From: an uncultured Bacilli bacterium
Lineage (GTDB): Bacteria; Bacillota_I; Bacilli_A; RF39; UBA660
Length of the DNA stretch: 28,157 bases
Direction: 5' to 3'
NCBI GenBank assembly: GCA_947626425.1
Contig: CANQRX010000006.1
Coordinates: forward strand, 1 to 28,157
Positions 20,847 to 28,157 of this stretch are shown in pieces. The notes beneath the pieces were generated by a model. The model ran no database searches and was not told where the DNA came from. It saw only the letters and a program-made list of their open reading frames with translations. Position numbers and translations under genes: made by a program. How positions within the stretch are numbered: the stretch's first letter is position 1; each line of letters opens with the position of its first letter.

Positions 20847-23466
20847 ATTTCAATTTGAATTTGAATATATTATTATTGGTATTATAACGACACTTATTAC
20901 TACTGAAATTTATTATGCTTTAACATGGACTATTTTTAATCCAAAAAATATTAAACATCTTTTAAGTGCCAATTTAGTAAGTTGGATTTTATCTTTTTTA
21001 ATATCGTTAATTATCATTAATTTTATGGAAGGAAATCGTCGGACTAAAGCTCAAAAAAAAGAAGAAATTGTTTTTTATACGACTCGTTTTGTTGGCTTAT
21101 TTTTAGATATGGGCATCACTTTATTAGGGATTACCTTTTTAAAACTAGACAGCATCCTTATTAAACTTTTTAGTCAAGCCCTAGTTATAACATTACATGT
21201 CTTTCCAGAATATCGAAATTTCAAAATGAAGATATTTAAGGCGGATAATTTAGTAAATTGGTTAATTTGCCTCCCAATTATTGATTTTATAACTTCCATT
21301 TATGCGTGGGACAAACAAACATTTTTGTTAGGTTCTTTAATTAAAGGTTTAATTTTTATAATTGCTTTATTAGGTATGTATCATGAGCAAAAGAATTTAA
21401 AAATTTTGTTAATTTTATGTATTTATTTTCTAATTGATGGATTTTACATTTTAAGTAATAATTTACCTTTCCTTGAAAATGCAACTTTGCTTTTAAAAAC
21501 TTTCTTTTTCCCGGTAACCCTTTTATATTTTAAAGATTTAAAAACTTCTCAAAATCAAAGTTTTTTTGTCAAAGTCTTTTTTATCTATTTATTACTTTTA
21601 ATTGTTCCAAAATTTATGGGAATAGGGCACAATATCAGCGAAATTTATCCTAATAAAGTTGCTTATTTATCTTTCTTTTATTCGGGAAATGAACTATCAG
21701 CTACCTTGCTTTGTTTAACACCAATTGTCCTAGATTATTTAAGAAAACATCAAAGTTGGTTAGTTATAATTATTTGTCTATCCTTAATGATTTATGGTTT
21801 TGCCCTTTTACGAACAAAAACTTTAATAATTGGCTTTATCTTAACGATCCTTTATTTTGGTTTTCGGATGCGTAAGAGTAAAAAAATTCTAGGAGCGATT
21901 CCGATCTTTTTAATCATCATTGTTGGTTTAACTTTTACTTTAGCCAAAAATTTTAATGTTGCTTTAAATTTTTATGGAATTGACAATCTAAATGAAGTTA
22001 TGAGTGTTAAATTTGTTGACAAAGTTTTATTAAGTAGCCGTTTAACTTACACGAATGAAGCTTTTAAACAGTATCAAAATACTAATTTTGACAAAAAAGT
22101 TTTTGGACTAGGGGATTTAAGTCATAATATAAGTAAAAATACCGAAATTGATTTATTTGATATTTTCTTTTCTCTAGGTTTACTTGGAACTATAATTTAT
22201 TTATATGTCATGTTTAAATCTTTAAAAAATTTAAAATTAACCGGAATTTATGCTTTTAGTTTTTACTTAACTTTATTTGCATCATTTTTCTCTGGGCATA
22301 TTTTAACCAGTCCGATGGTTTGTATTTGGTTATCCCTTATGCCAGTTATTAATAAAAGTGAAGAACACCCTAAAAAAATTTTAATGATTGCCAATATGTA
22401 TCCTTCTAAAAATGCTAAACATTACGGCTCATTTGTTAAAAATATGGAAGAAGAAGTTCGTAATTTAGGGTATGAAGTAACAATGGTGAAGATGACCAAA
22501 CATAATAATTTTCTAAGTAAATTAGGTGCCTATATAATATTTTACTTAAAAGGATTATTCATCGGTCTTTTTGGTTCGTTTGATATTATGTATGTTCATT
22601 TTATTTCGCATTCGACCTTACCAGTTTTATTTGGGTATATTTGGAGCCGCAAAACAAAATTAATTTTAAATGCTCATGGTAATGACATAGTTGCCGATAC
22701 CGAGGAAGATGTTAAAAACGTAAGGCGAAGTCACTTCTTTATGGATTATGCCGACTTAGTTGTGGTCCCTTCCAAATATTTTAAAAAAATAGTCCATGAA
22801 GAATATTATGTTCCTAATAATCGGATTATCGTTTATCCATCGGGAGGAATTGATTTGCAAACTTTTCAAACGATACCTAAAAATGTGGCCAAACAACAAC
22901 TTGGCCTAGATCCTGATACTTTCTACCTTGGTTGTGTTAGTCGAATTGAAAAAGATAAGGGCTATGATAATTTAGTCGAAGCTATTTATATGCTTAAAGA
23001 AGAACCATGGATGGAAAAAGTTAAAGTAATTATTATTGGTACGGGAAAAGAACAATCGGAACTAGAAGAATTAATTAATCAATACCATTTACAAAACTTT
23101 ATTATGCAAAAAGATTTTGTTTACCAAGAAGAATTAGTAACTTATTATAATGCATTCGATTTATTTATTTTTCCAACGAAAAGAAAAAGTGAATCCTTAG
23201 GATTAGTTGGCTTAGAAGCCATGGCTTGCCATACACCTATAATCGCTTGCGATCTTTATGGACCAAGTCAATATCTCAAAAATGGCGAAAATTCTTTGAC
23301 ATATCAAAAAACAACAACTGGACAACAACTTGCAAAAAGAATCAAACAATTTTATAATATGAGTGAAAGCGAAAAAAATCGTTTAATTGCAAACGGTTAT
23401 AAAACTTCTGTCAAATATAGTACAGAAAATATAAAAAGAAAATTACGAAAAACTTTAGGAGAATAA
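20818..23466 (+). CDS. GtrA - O-antigen ligase/polymerase-like - GT4 triple fusion
   Basis: An 882-residue protein combining three modules normally found as separate genes. Residues 10-142 resemble GtrA (FEYIIIGIITTLITTEIYY, then ANLVSWILSFLISLI and FSQALVITLHVFP), a four-helix protein linked to lipid-linked sugar flipping. Residues about 145-515 are a polytopic Wzy_C/O-antigen-ligase-like domain with a long external loop (about 375-445). Residues 520-882 are a family GT4 retaining glycosyltransferase: MIANMYPSKNAKHYGSFVKN, NAHGND (618-623), GCVSRIEKDKG (705-715) and the E-x7-E motif ESLGLVGLE (792-800). GAAAGGAAG precedes ATG 20818. It may add, flip and polymerise or ligate a glycan in one polypeptide; the combined role is inference. 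Confidence 0.85.
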   Translation: MSKLKKVPNKFQFEFEYIIIGIITTLITTEIYYALTWTIFNPKNIKHLLSANLVSWILSFLISLIIINFMEGNRRTKAQKKEEIVFYTTRFVGLFLDMGITLLGITFLKLDSILIKLFSQALVITLHVFPEYRNFKMKIFKADNLVNWLICLPIIDFITSIYAWDKQTFLLGSLIKGLIFIIALLGMYHEQKNLKILLILCIYFLIDGFYILSNNLPFLENATLLLKTFFFPVTLLYFKDLKTSQNQSFFVKVFFIYLLLLIVPKFMGIGHNISEIYPNKVAYLSFFYSGNELSATLLCLTPIVLDYLRKHQSWLVIIICLSLMIYGFALLRTKTLIIGFILTILYFGFRMRKSKKILGAIPIFLIIIVGLTFTLAKNFNVALNFYGIDNLNEVMSVKFVDKVLLSSRLTYTNEAFKQYQNTNFDKKVFGLGDLSHNISKNTEIDLFDIFFSLGLLGTIIYLYVMFKSLKNLKLTGIYAFSFYLTLFASFFSGHILTSPMVCIWLSLMPVINKSEEHPKKILMIANMYPSKNAKHYGSFVKNMEEEVRNLGYEVTMVKMTKHNNFLSKLGAYIIFYLKGLFIGLFGSFDIMYVHFISHSTLPVLFGYIWSRKTKLILNAHGNDIVADTEEDVKNVRRSHFFMDYADLVVVPSKYFKKIVHEEYYVPNNRIIVYPSGGIDLQTFQTIPKNVAKQQLGLDPDTFYLGCVSRIEKDKGYDNLVEAIYMLKEEPWMEKVKVIIIGTGKEQSELEELINQYHLQNFIMQKDFVYQEELVTYYNAFDLFIFPTKRKSESLGLVGLEAMACHTPIIACDLYGPSQYLKNGENSLTYQKTTTGQQLAKRIKQFYNMSESEKNRLIANGYKTSVKYSTENIKRKLRKTLGE

Positions 23467-23469
23467 AAT

Positions 23470-24315
23470 ATGAAAACAGGCATAATCATCTTAAATTATA
23501 ATGATGTTGAAAATACCAAAAAAATGATTAATCAAATTAAAGATTATCGATGTTTATCCAAAATAGTAATTGTTGATAATTGTAGCAAAGATAATTCTAT
23601 AGAGGAATTAAAAAAATACGAATCTCATAAAATTGTTTTAATTGAGGCAAAAAAAAATAAGGGTTATGCCGCGGGCAATAATTTAGGATTAAAATATTTA
23701 GCGCAAGAAACCAAGTGTGAATTAGCTATTATTTCTAATCCTGATGTAATTGTTGAAGAAAATGTGATTGTCCAGTTAATTGAAACAATGAAAAAAAATC
23801 CCGAAATTTCTTTTTTAGGGCCTAAAGTTTTAGAATTAGGTTATATTTCGAAAGGGTGGAAGTTGCCAACATTTAAAGCGGACTTAGTTTCAAACATCAC
23901 TTATTTTCACCGGTTTGGCAAAAACATGCTTAAATATCCAAATGATTATTACCAAGAACCTTTAACAAAAGTGGATGTTATTCATGGTTGCTTTTTCATC
24001 GCTCGTTTAAAGGACTTTAAAAAAATTAATTATTTTGATCCGCATACTTTTCTTTATTATGAAGAAAACATTTTAGGAAAAAAAGCGAAAGCAGCTAATA
24101 TGCAGACCATGGTTAATACCAGTGTTGCGGTCACGCATAATTTATCGAAAAGTGTTGATAAAAGTTTGAATAAAGTAAAAAAATATCAATATTTAAAACA
24201 AAGTCAATTTTATTACGAAAAAAAATACAATCATTTAAATTTTTTGGGAATGTTTTTATTAAAAATATTTTACTATATAAGTTTAGCAATTGCTTATGTT
24301 GCTTATTGGTTTTAA
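23470..24315 (+). CDS. GT2 glycosyltransferase, rhamnosyltransferase-like
   Basis: A 281-residue GT-A fold enzyme. GIIILNYNDVENTKKMI opens the nucleotide-sugar domain, VDNCSKDNSIEEL (35-47) and NKGYAAGNNLGLKY follow, and ISNPDVIV (88-95) stands at the metal-binding DxD position. VIHGCFFIARLKDF is the usual acceptor-side segment (HGC/GAFFLIRR-like). A C-terminal hydrophobic segment (about 257-280) may hold it at the membrane. The pattern resembles rhamnosyltransferases of capsule and teichoic-like polymers, but donor specificity cannot be read. It starts 3 bp after the previous stop. Confidence 0.88.
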   Translation: MKTGIIILNYNDVENTKKMINQIKDYRCLSKIVIVDNCSKDNSIEELKKYESHKIVLIEAKKNKGYAAGNNLGLKYLAQETKCELAIISNPDVIVEENVIVQLIETMKKNPEISFLGPKVLELGYISKGWKLPTFKADLVSNITYFHRFGKNMLKYPNDYYQEPLTKVDVIHGCFFIARLKDFKKINYFDPHTFLYYEENILGKKAKAANMQTMVNTSVAVTHNLSKSVDKSLNKVKKYQYLKQSQFYYEKKYNHLNFLGMFLLKIFYYISLAIAYVAYWF

Positions 24316-24327
24316 AAGAGGGAGATT

Positions 24328-25512
24328 ATGAAAAAAAGTATCATTATTATTGGCGCGCGGGGTTTTGAATATAATTATGGAGGTTGGGAAACTTTTGTTA
24401 CTAATTTAGTAAAAAATGATAATGATGAAAATACCCATTATTATATACCAACTTTAACTCATAAAAAAAAGGAAAGTGGGGAAGTCTTAGAAAAAGGTAA
24501 TGTGACAAGTCCAAAAATTTATGTACCTGACGAAGGATTTGTAACCATGTTTACTTTTACAATTAAAGCTACTCGTTATTACTTAAAATATCTTAAAAAA
24601 AATAATTTGCCGAATCCTATATTATATATGTTAGGTTGTAAAGTAGGACCCTTGTTTTTCTTTTGGCGGCATCGCTTCCATAAATTAAATACGAAAATTA
24701 TTATTAATCCTGATGGCTTAGAATGGACGCGAGATAAATGGTCATGGTGGATTAAAAAATGTTTTAAAATCAGTGAAAGAACAATGATTAAATATAGTGA
24801 TTATTGTGTCTGTGATTCGAAAGCTATCGAAGAATATATTAAAAAAGAATATCCAAAATATCATACGCCAACAACTTTTATAGCTTACGGGGCTTATTTA
24901 AAAGACATCAAAAAAATTAATCCCGCGACCAAAAAAATTTTTGCTAAACACCATATTAAACCCCATGAATATTTTTTGATTGTTGGTCGGTTTATTCCGG
25001 AAAATAATTATGAAACAATTATAAAAGAATTTATGAAAACTAATTTAAAAAAAGATTTAGTTATTGTTTGTAATGTTGAAAAAAATAAATTTTATGAACA
25101 TTTACAAGCTACGACTAATTTTGAAAAAGACCATCGTATTAAATTTATAGGTCCTGTCTATGGTCAAGAAGATATTGAAACAATTCGCTTTTTTGCTTTT
25201 GCTTATATTCATGGTCATTCCGCAGGTGGAACTAATCCCTCACTTTTAGAAGCTTTAAGTTTGACCAACTTAAATATTTTGTATGATGTTGCTTATAATC
25301 GAGAAGTTGGGGAAAATGCTTGTTTATATTTCACAAAAGAAGAAAATAATTTAAAAGAAATTTTAGAAAAAACTATGACTTTGAGTGATAAAAACATTAA
25401 TAATTATGGAAAAAAGGCCAAAAAACGAATCCAAAAAGAATACACTTGGCCTTTAGTTACTGAAAAATATCAAACTTTATTTAATAGTTTAATAAACGAA
25501 AAAAACGAGTAA
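24328..25512 (+). CDS. DUF1972-type glycosyltransferase (rhamnosyltransferase-like)
   Basis: A 394-residue GT-B glycosyltransferase. IIGARGFEYNYGGWETFVTN (7-26) is the DUF1972 signature seen in streptococcal Cps2T/WchF-like rhamnosyltransferases (G-x-R-G-x-x-x-x-Y-G-G-x-E). NPDGLEWTRDKW (127-138) and SDYCVCDSKAIEEYI follow, and the C-terminal donor-binding domain has IVGRFIPENN, HGHSAGGTNPSLLEAL and REVGENACLYF. GAGGGAG precedes ATG 24328. It is the last gene of the operon. Addition of a rhamnose to a polyprenyl-linked glycan is a family-based inference. Confidence 0.87.
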   Translation: MKKSIIIIGARGFEYNYGGWETFVTNLVKNDNDENTHYYIPTLTHKKKESGEVLEKGNVTSPKIYVPDEGFVTMFTFTIKATRYYLKYLKKNNLPNPILYMLGCKVGPLFFFWRHRFHKLNTKIIINPDGLEWTRDKWSWWIKKCFKISERTMIKYSDYCVCDSKAIEEYIKKEYPKYHTPTTFIAYGAYLKDIKKINPATKKIFAKHHIKPHEYFLIVGRFIPENNYETIIKEFMKTNLKKDLVIVCNVEKNKFYEHLQATTNFEKDHRIKFIGPVYGQEDIETIRFFAFAYIHGHSAGGTNPSLLEALSLTNLNILYDVAYNREVGENACLYFTKEENNLKEILEKTMTLSDKNINNYGKKAKKRIQKEYTWPLVTEKYQTLFNSLINEKNE

Positions 25513-25527
25513 ATTCTCGTTTTTCTT
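25501..25527. terminator. bidirectional terminator
   Basis: AAAAACGAG (25501-25509) and CTCGTTTTT (25516-25524). The stop of the 24328 gene lies in the loop. On the minus strand the same hairpin ends CTCGTTTTTTT and can end the 27578-25534 transcript. Confidence 0.92.
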
Positions 25528-25533
25528 ACTTTG

Positions 25534-25641
25534 TTAATAACTTACTTTTTCGTAAATGTAGATTAATAAAGATCTTCTCATTTTCTTGCGTAGAATATGC
25601 TTTTCATCTTCCAAGATATCGCCTTTGTATAAATAACTCAT
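25534..25641 (-). CDS. small peptide, 35 residues
   Basis: This short frame is preceded by AAAGGAAGGGTGAG on the minus strand, a strong ribosome site, about 5 bases before ATG 25641. The product begins MSYLYKGDILEDEKHILRKK and ends MRRSLLIYIYEKVSY. It is amphipathic: an acidic first part, a basic centre and an aromatic end. It lies 54 bp downstream of the secreted protein gene and just before the terminator, so it is the last gene of the minus-strand cassette. No family was recognised. A signalling, immunity or antitoxin-like role is possible but not shown. Confidence 0.55.
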   Translation of the reverse strand: MSYLYKGDILEDEKHILRKKMRRSLLIYIYEKVSY

Positions 25642-25695
25642 CTGTCTCACCCTTCCTTTCTTAAAATTTAGTTTTCTTTTAAAGTTTTTTTCGAC

Positions 25696-26430
25696 TTACC
25701 CAAGTTCAATATCGACACCATTACATTCATCGTAAACATTGGCAGCGGCTCCATAGAAATTAAATACTTTGCCATATCCATTTAAACCAATTGTAAATAA
25801 TTTACTATTAGCTTCAGATATTGCACTCATAGCATGTTGATAACTTCCATAGACGATGCCACTTGTTGACGTTCTAAATGTCACATTAGCTCGCATGTTG
25901 TGAGCTTCAGGAACTGGTACTGTATAGCCAAAGCCATTACTACTTGGTTTTTTGTAATTATCATATGTTCTAACGTAGTTATCAGCATAGACATCTAGAG
26001 AACCAATGTAGTTTAAGCTAGCATTTTGAAGCCTTGCTCCCATTACATCGTTACTCCGAACATTTGGATAACCAAGCCATGTAACTGTTAATGACATAAA
26101 ACAGTCAGATGAACAGCCTTTTGAAATTGTTAAGGTTCTCAAATTTTGAGTAACTGATGGATTAATTGGCATGTACTCTGGGGTAACAACTTCCACTCTT
26201 TCAACATCTTTGTCATACAAATTTAGACTGGTAATATAATCAAACTTTTCTTGGGTAACATTTTTTTGATATCCATCCCAGAACATCTTCGTATAAAAAT
26301 CGTATTCTTGTTTTGTAAAATTTACTCCATAATTATTTGTATAATAAATGCTTTCGGCATTTGCTTGTGAAGTAGTAACTACTAAACCTAAAATACTTAA
26401 TGCTAAAATGCTTTTTACACTTCTTTTCAA
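25696..26430 (-). CDS. secreted protein of unknown function
   Basis: A 244-residue exported protein. The start is TTG 26430, since AAGGAGGTG (26434-26442) lies just upstream and the in-frame GTG at 26439 is part of that ribosome site. The signal peptide has a basic KRSVKS, a hydrophobic ILALSILGLVV and cleavage after SQANA. The mature part has a Tyr/Phe-rich helix region (about 30-70), a paired GCSSDCF (about 105-111) and beta-rich segments with many Asn, Tyr and Gly. A C-terminal cysteine lies near NVYDECNGVDIELG. No catalytic motif was recognised. It lies 71 bp downstream of the membrane regulator gene, which suggests control by that protein. Confidence 0.75.
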   Translation of the reverse strand: MKRSVKSILALSILGLVVTTSQANAESIYYTNNYGVNFTKQEYDFYTKMFWDGYQKNVTQEKFDYITSLNLYDKDVERVEVVTPEYMPINPSVTQNLRTLTISKGCSSDCFMSLTVTWLGYPNVRSNDVMGARLQNASLNYIGSLDVYADNYVRTYDNYKKPSSNGFGYTVPVPEAHNMRANVTFRTSTSGIVYGSYQHAMSAISEANSKLFTIGLNGYGKVFNFYGAAANVYDECNGVDIELG

Positions 26431-26501
26431 TTTTTTCACCTCCTTGTATTTTCAGCATAAAATAAAATGTCGAAAATTGGTAGTGAATAATTGGCACATC
26501 T

Positions 26502-27578
26502 TTATCCAGACCAGTATTTATCGAGAAAATTTTTCTTAAAATCGTTAAAAATATTTTGAGCATTTTCACAATTTCCAACTTCACAAAAAACAGAATTATT
26601 AACAATTTTAAACTTTGTAATTCGTTCATTATTTGGATGGAAATCGTATGAAAAATCTTTTGTTATTAAGTCATACTTTATTTCGTACTCTAGAGTACTA
26701 ATAAAAATTAATTGGGAAGCGTACTCGTATGCAATTTTGAGGTTATTTTTAGTTAATGTACATGTACCATAGGAACATTCAAATTCTTTTAAAATTTTAT
26801 CAGGAATATTTTTGGTAAAATCATCGATGTTATCTTCACTAAATTCTTGTTTATCATGATAAAGTAAACTGTCATTTTGAAAGTTTGTACTGTAGTTTAA
26901 TTTCATTGTGTCAAACTCTTTTTTGGTTTCATTTTTATAAATTTCTAAATATAAATTATTTAATGTTTCTTCAATTTTATCTTTGTTAAATAATGCATCA
27001 AAATTATAATAATCAATTAATACGTTGGTCGGATCTCCATCGTAGATAACTATTTTTTTATTTCCTTCAAAATAGTATAAATTGATATAGCTTGATTCGG
27101 GATATAGTTTACCTAAATTGAAATACATTTTTTCTCTGGAAACTAAAAATATTCCATTATTTAATTCGTAATTTTCTGATGTACCATAAATTTTATAAAC
27201 TTTGATTTTGTTATAATTTTGGAAGAAATAATATGTAAAAAAACTTGTAGCTAAGAAAATAACTAAAATGATAAGTCTGATAATAAAGATTTTTAATTTT
27301 CGATTTTTGGAATTTTGAAATAATAAATACTTTTTTATTTCTTTTTCTGAATCTTTATTATTGTTTGATCTTCTTTCGCCAGCTAAAATATCTTCTAGTT
27401 TCACATTAAAGATGTTTGATAATTCAATTAGTCTGTTAACATCAGGTAAAATTTTGCCATTCTCCCATTTGCTAATTAACGTTCGATCAACAAACATTTT
27501 ACTAGCAAGTTGTTCTTGGCTCCATTTCATTTCTTCTCGTAATGATTTTAGAAATTTACCAATTTTTTCGTTGTCCAT
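26502..27578 (-). CDS. membrane-spanning XRE-family regulator
   Basis: A 358-residue one-component sensor-regulator. Residues 5-65 are an XRE/Cro-C1 HTH: LREEMKWSQEQLASKMFVDR, TLISKWENGKILPDVNRL, FNVKLEDILAGE. A lysine-rich linker, one membrane helix (about 96-119) and an extracellular domain of about 235 residues follow, rich in Tyr, Asn and Lys, with a CSYGTC pair and CEVGNC near the C-terminus. This layout couples an outside signal to DNA binding. ATG 27578 has a GGGAGTTGAG-like site and an extended -10 at 27620-27628. The downstream secreted protein is a natural candidate ligand or target. Confidence 0.85.
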   Translation of the reverse strand: MDNEKIGKFLKSLREEMKWSQEQLASKMFVDRTLISKWENGKILPDVNRLIELSNIFNVKLEDILAGERRSNNNKDSEKEIKKYLLFQNSKNRKLKIFIIRLIILVIFLATSFFTYYFFQNYNKIKVYKIYGTSENYELNNGIFLVSREKMYFNLGKLYPESSYINLYYFEGNKKIVIYDGDPTNVLIDYYNFDALFNKDKIEETLNNLYLEIYKNETKKEFDTMKLNYSTNFQNDSLLYHDKQEFSEDNIDDFTKNIPDKILKEFECSYGTCTLTKNNLKIAYEYASQLIFISTLEYEIKYDLITKDFSYDFHPNNERITKFKIVNNSVFCEVGNCENAQNIFNDFKKNFLDKYWSG

Positions 27579-27619
27579 TTTCTCTCAACTCCCTTCTAGC
27601 CTTTTAAACATCACTAGTA

Positions 27620-27628
27620 ATTATATCA
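27620..27628 (-). promoter_or_regulatory. extended -10 for the regulator cassette
   Basis: TGATATAAT on the minus strand, about 42 bp before ATG 27578. No good -35 is visible. Confidence 0.45.
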
Positions 27629-27761
27629 TCAATTCTTTGGTTATTGTTCTACATTGAACACCATATATTTTGTTTTTTTAAATTTTCAATGGGTGTAGAT
27701 TTTTTTTCGGGGTCACTAATAAAAAATATGATAATATTATTTAGGATAGGAAGTGGCTTAT

Positions 27762-27998
27762 ATGAAAAAAAATAGTATGGACGATAAATTTAAAAGATAT
27801 GTAAAAGACGGGAAATTAAGTATAAGTTCAATCGAAGATATTATGCAAGAGGACTTTGAAACTTATAAAGAGCAACAAATATCACACCTAGAAGAATTAC
27901 TATTAAAAGAAGTAAATGAAAAAGATTTAATTAATAAAAAAAAGATTTATGGTTTGATAAAGGAATTAAGATTAAAAATAAAGGAAAAGAAACTATAG
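27762..27998 (+). CDS. transposase-like ORF A
   Basis: A 78-residue product beginning MKKNSMDDKFKRYVKDGKLS and then ISSIEDIMQEDFETYKEQQI. It is largely helical, acidic and basic in alternation, like the N-terminus of ISLre2/ISKra4/UPF0236-type transposases. AGGAAG lies 11 bases upstream of ATG 27762; an in-frame GTG at 27753 overlaps it. The zero frame ends at TAG 27998 after IKEKKL, but the -1 frame from the heptamer at 27938-27944 gives a better continuing protein. If no frameshift occurs, this is a short stand-alone product. Confidence 0.5.
   Translation: MKKNSMDDKFKRYVKDGKLSISSIEDIMQEDFETYKEQQISHLEELLLKEVNEKDLINKKKIYGLIKELRLKIKEKKL
27938..27944 (+). promoter_or_regulatory. candidate -1 frameshift heptamer
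   Basis: The A8G run gives A AAA AAG in the zero frame (codons AAA 27939-27941 and AAG 27942-27944). The -1 frame has two TAA stops just upstream (27932-27937) and is open from there to the window end, which is the arrangement seen in frameshifting IS elements. Confidence 0.5.
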
Positions 27999-28157
27999 AA
28001 TTCATTTTATTAACAGGAAAAATAAGAATTAGAAGAACTATTCTACAAATAGTTGATGATATAAAATTAGAAGAATATAATTTAAAAAGTAAATTAATTG
28101 TTCCATTAGATGAATATTTAAAAATAGATAAATTACCTTTTAAAGTATCTATAAGGG
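27944..28157 (+). CDS. transposase-like ORF B, partial, read by -1 frameshift
   Basis: A 71-codon frame without an obvious start, open to the end of the window. It reads DLWFDKGIKIKNKGKETIEF, then ILLTGKIRIRRTILQIVDD and VPLDEYLKIDKLPFKVSIR. The order charged linker, F-x-x-x-x-G-x-I-x-I-x-R-R, then a P-L-D-E-x-L segment is what I associate with the start of the core of ISLre2/ISKra4-like transposases (FGEITFKRR...LLDE.LG). The catalytic residues lie beyond the window. Family assignment is tentative. Confidence 0.45.

Larger units (their letters stand above)
27691..28157 (+). mobile_element. left part of an insertion sequence, continuing past the window
   Basis: GGGTGTAGATTTTTTTTCGG (27691-27710), followed by GGTCAC, looks like a terminal repeat and lies 52 bp upstream of a transposase-like gene that needs a frameshift. 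A nearby AACACC at 27657-27662 is the reverse of GGTGTT and could be flanking. The right end and target duplication lie outside the window. The left boundary is a judgement. Confidence 0.4.

Overview
The window is AT-rich DNA with short intergenic gaps, strong AGGAGG-type ribosome sites and many hairpin-plus-T-run terminators. It has a tagO-type lipid carrier transferase, SipW-type signal peptidases, a SleB-type hydrolase and NlpC/P60 cell-wall enzymes. TGA is used as a stop and the only tRNA seen is tRNA-Trp(CCA), so the standard bacterial code applies. All this suggests a low-GC Bacillota, probably an uncultured gut Bacilli lineage of the RF39 type; the lineage is inference.

Layout. (1) 1-1200: mobile debris. 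There is a truncated ISNCY-like transposase, three copies of a 21-bp repeat, and an apparently intact IS200-type element (tnpA). (2) 1197-1996: a compact type III toxin-antitoxin locus. A promoter drives a small RNA with three 34-nt tandem repeats, each able to fold as an H-type pseudoknot; a terminator and then a ToxN/AbiQ-family endoribonuclease gene follow. (3) 2001-4707: a DUF308-like membrane protein and an unrecognised two-gene operon (coiled-coil cytosolic protein plus two-helix membrane protein). (4) 4824-6341: an orphan HipA-like kinase gene and a decayed gene remnant. (5) 6426-15889: a roughly 9-kb surface-fibre or matrix operon: a frameshifted Thr/Glu-repeat lipoprotein, SipW peptidase 1, a TasA-like major subunit, a 991-residue Ig/cadherin-like anchored protein, SipW peptidase 2, a second TasA-like subunit and a large exported protein. 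(6) 15892-19018: cell-wall hydrolases and an LppM-like lipoprotein. (7) 19019-19594: tRNA-Trp, a decayed tRNA-Trp copy and a 13-bp inverted repeat. (8) 19767-25512: a surface glycopolymer operon containing TagO, an unusual GtrA-Wzy/ligase-GT4 triple fusion and two more glycosyltransferases. (9) 25534-27578: a minus-strand cassette of a membrane-spanning XRE regulator, a secreted protein and a 35-residue peptide. (10) 27691-28157: the left part of an insertion sequence whose transposase appears to need a -1 frameshift at an A AAA AAG heptamer.

How the genes fit together. The 6.4-15.9 kb operon looks like a self-contained export and assembly unit. Two ER-type signal peptidases each sit directly upstream of, or one gene away from, proteins with SipW-type signal peptides ([AS]-K-[YF] around the cleavage region). 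The TasA-like subunit and the giant protein share a C-terminal WxW...DT.xG signature. The glycan operon at 19.8-25.5 kb would build a lipid-linked polymer on the same surface. The best recognised defence or addiction system is ToxIN. The least understood units are the regulator/secreted protein/peptide cassette, the 2615-4707 pair and the triple-fusion glycan enzyme.
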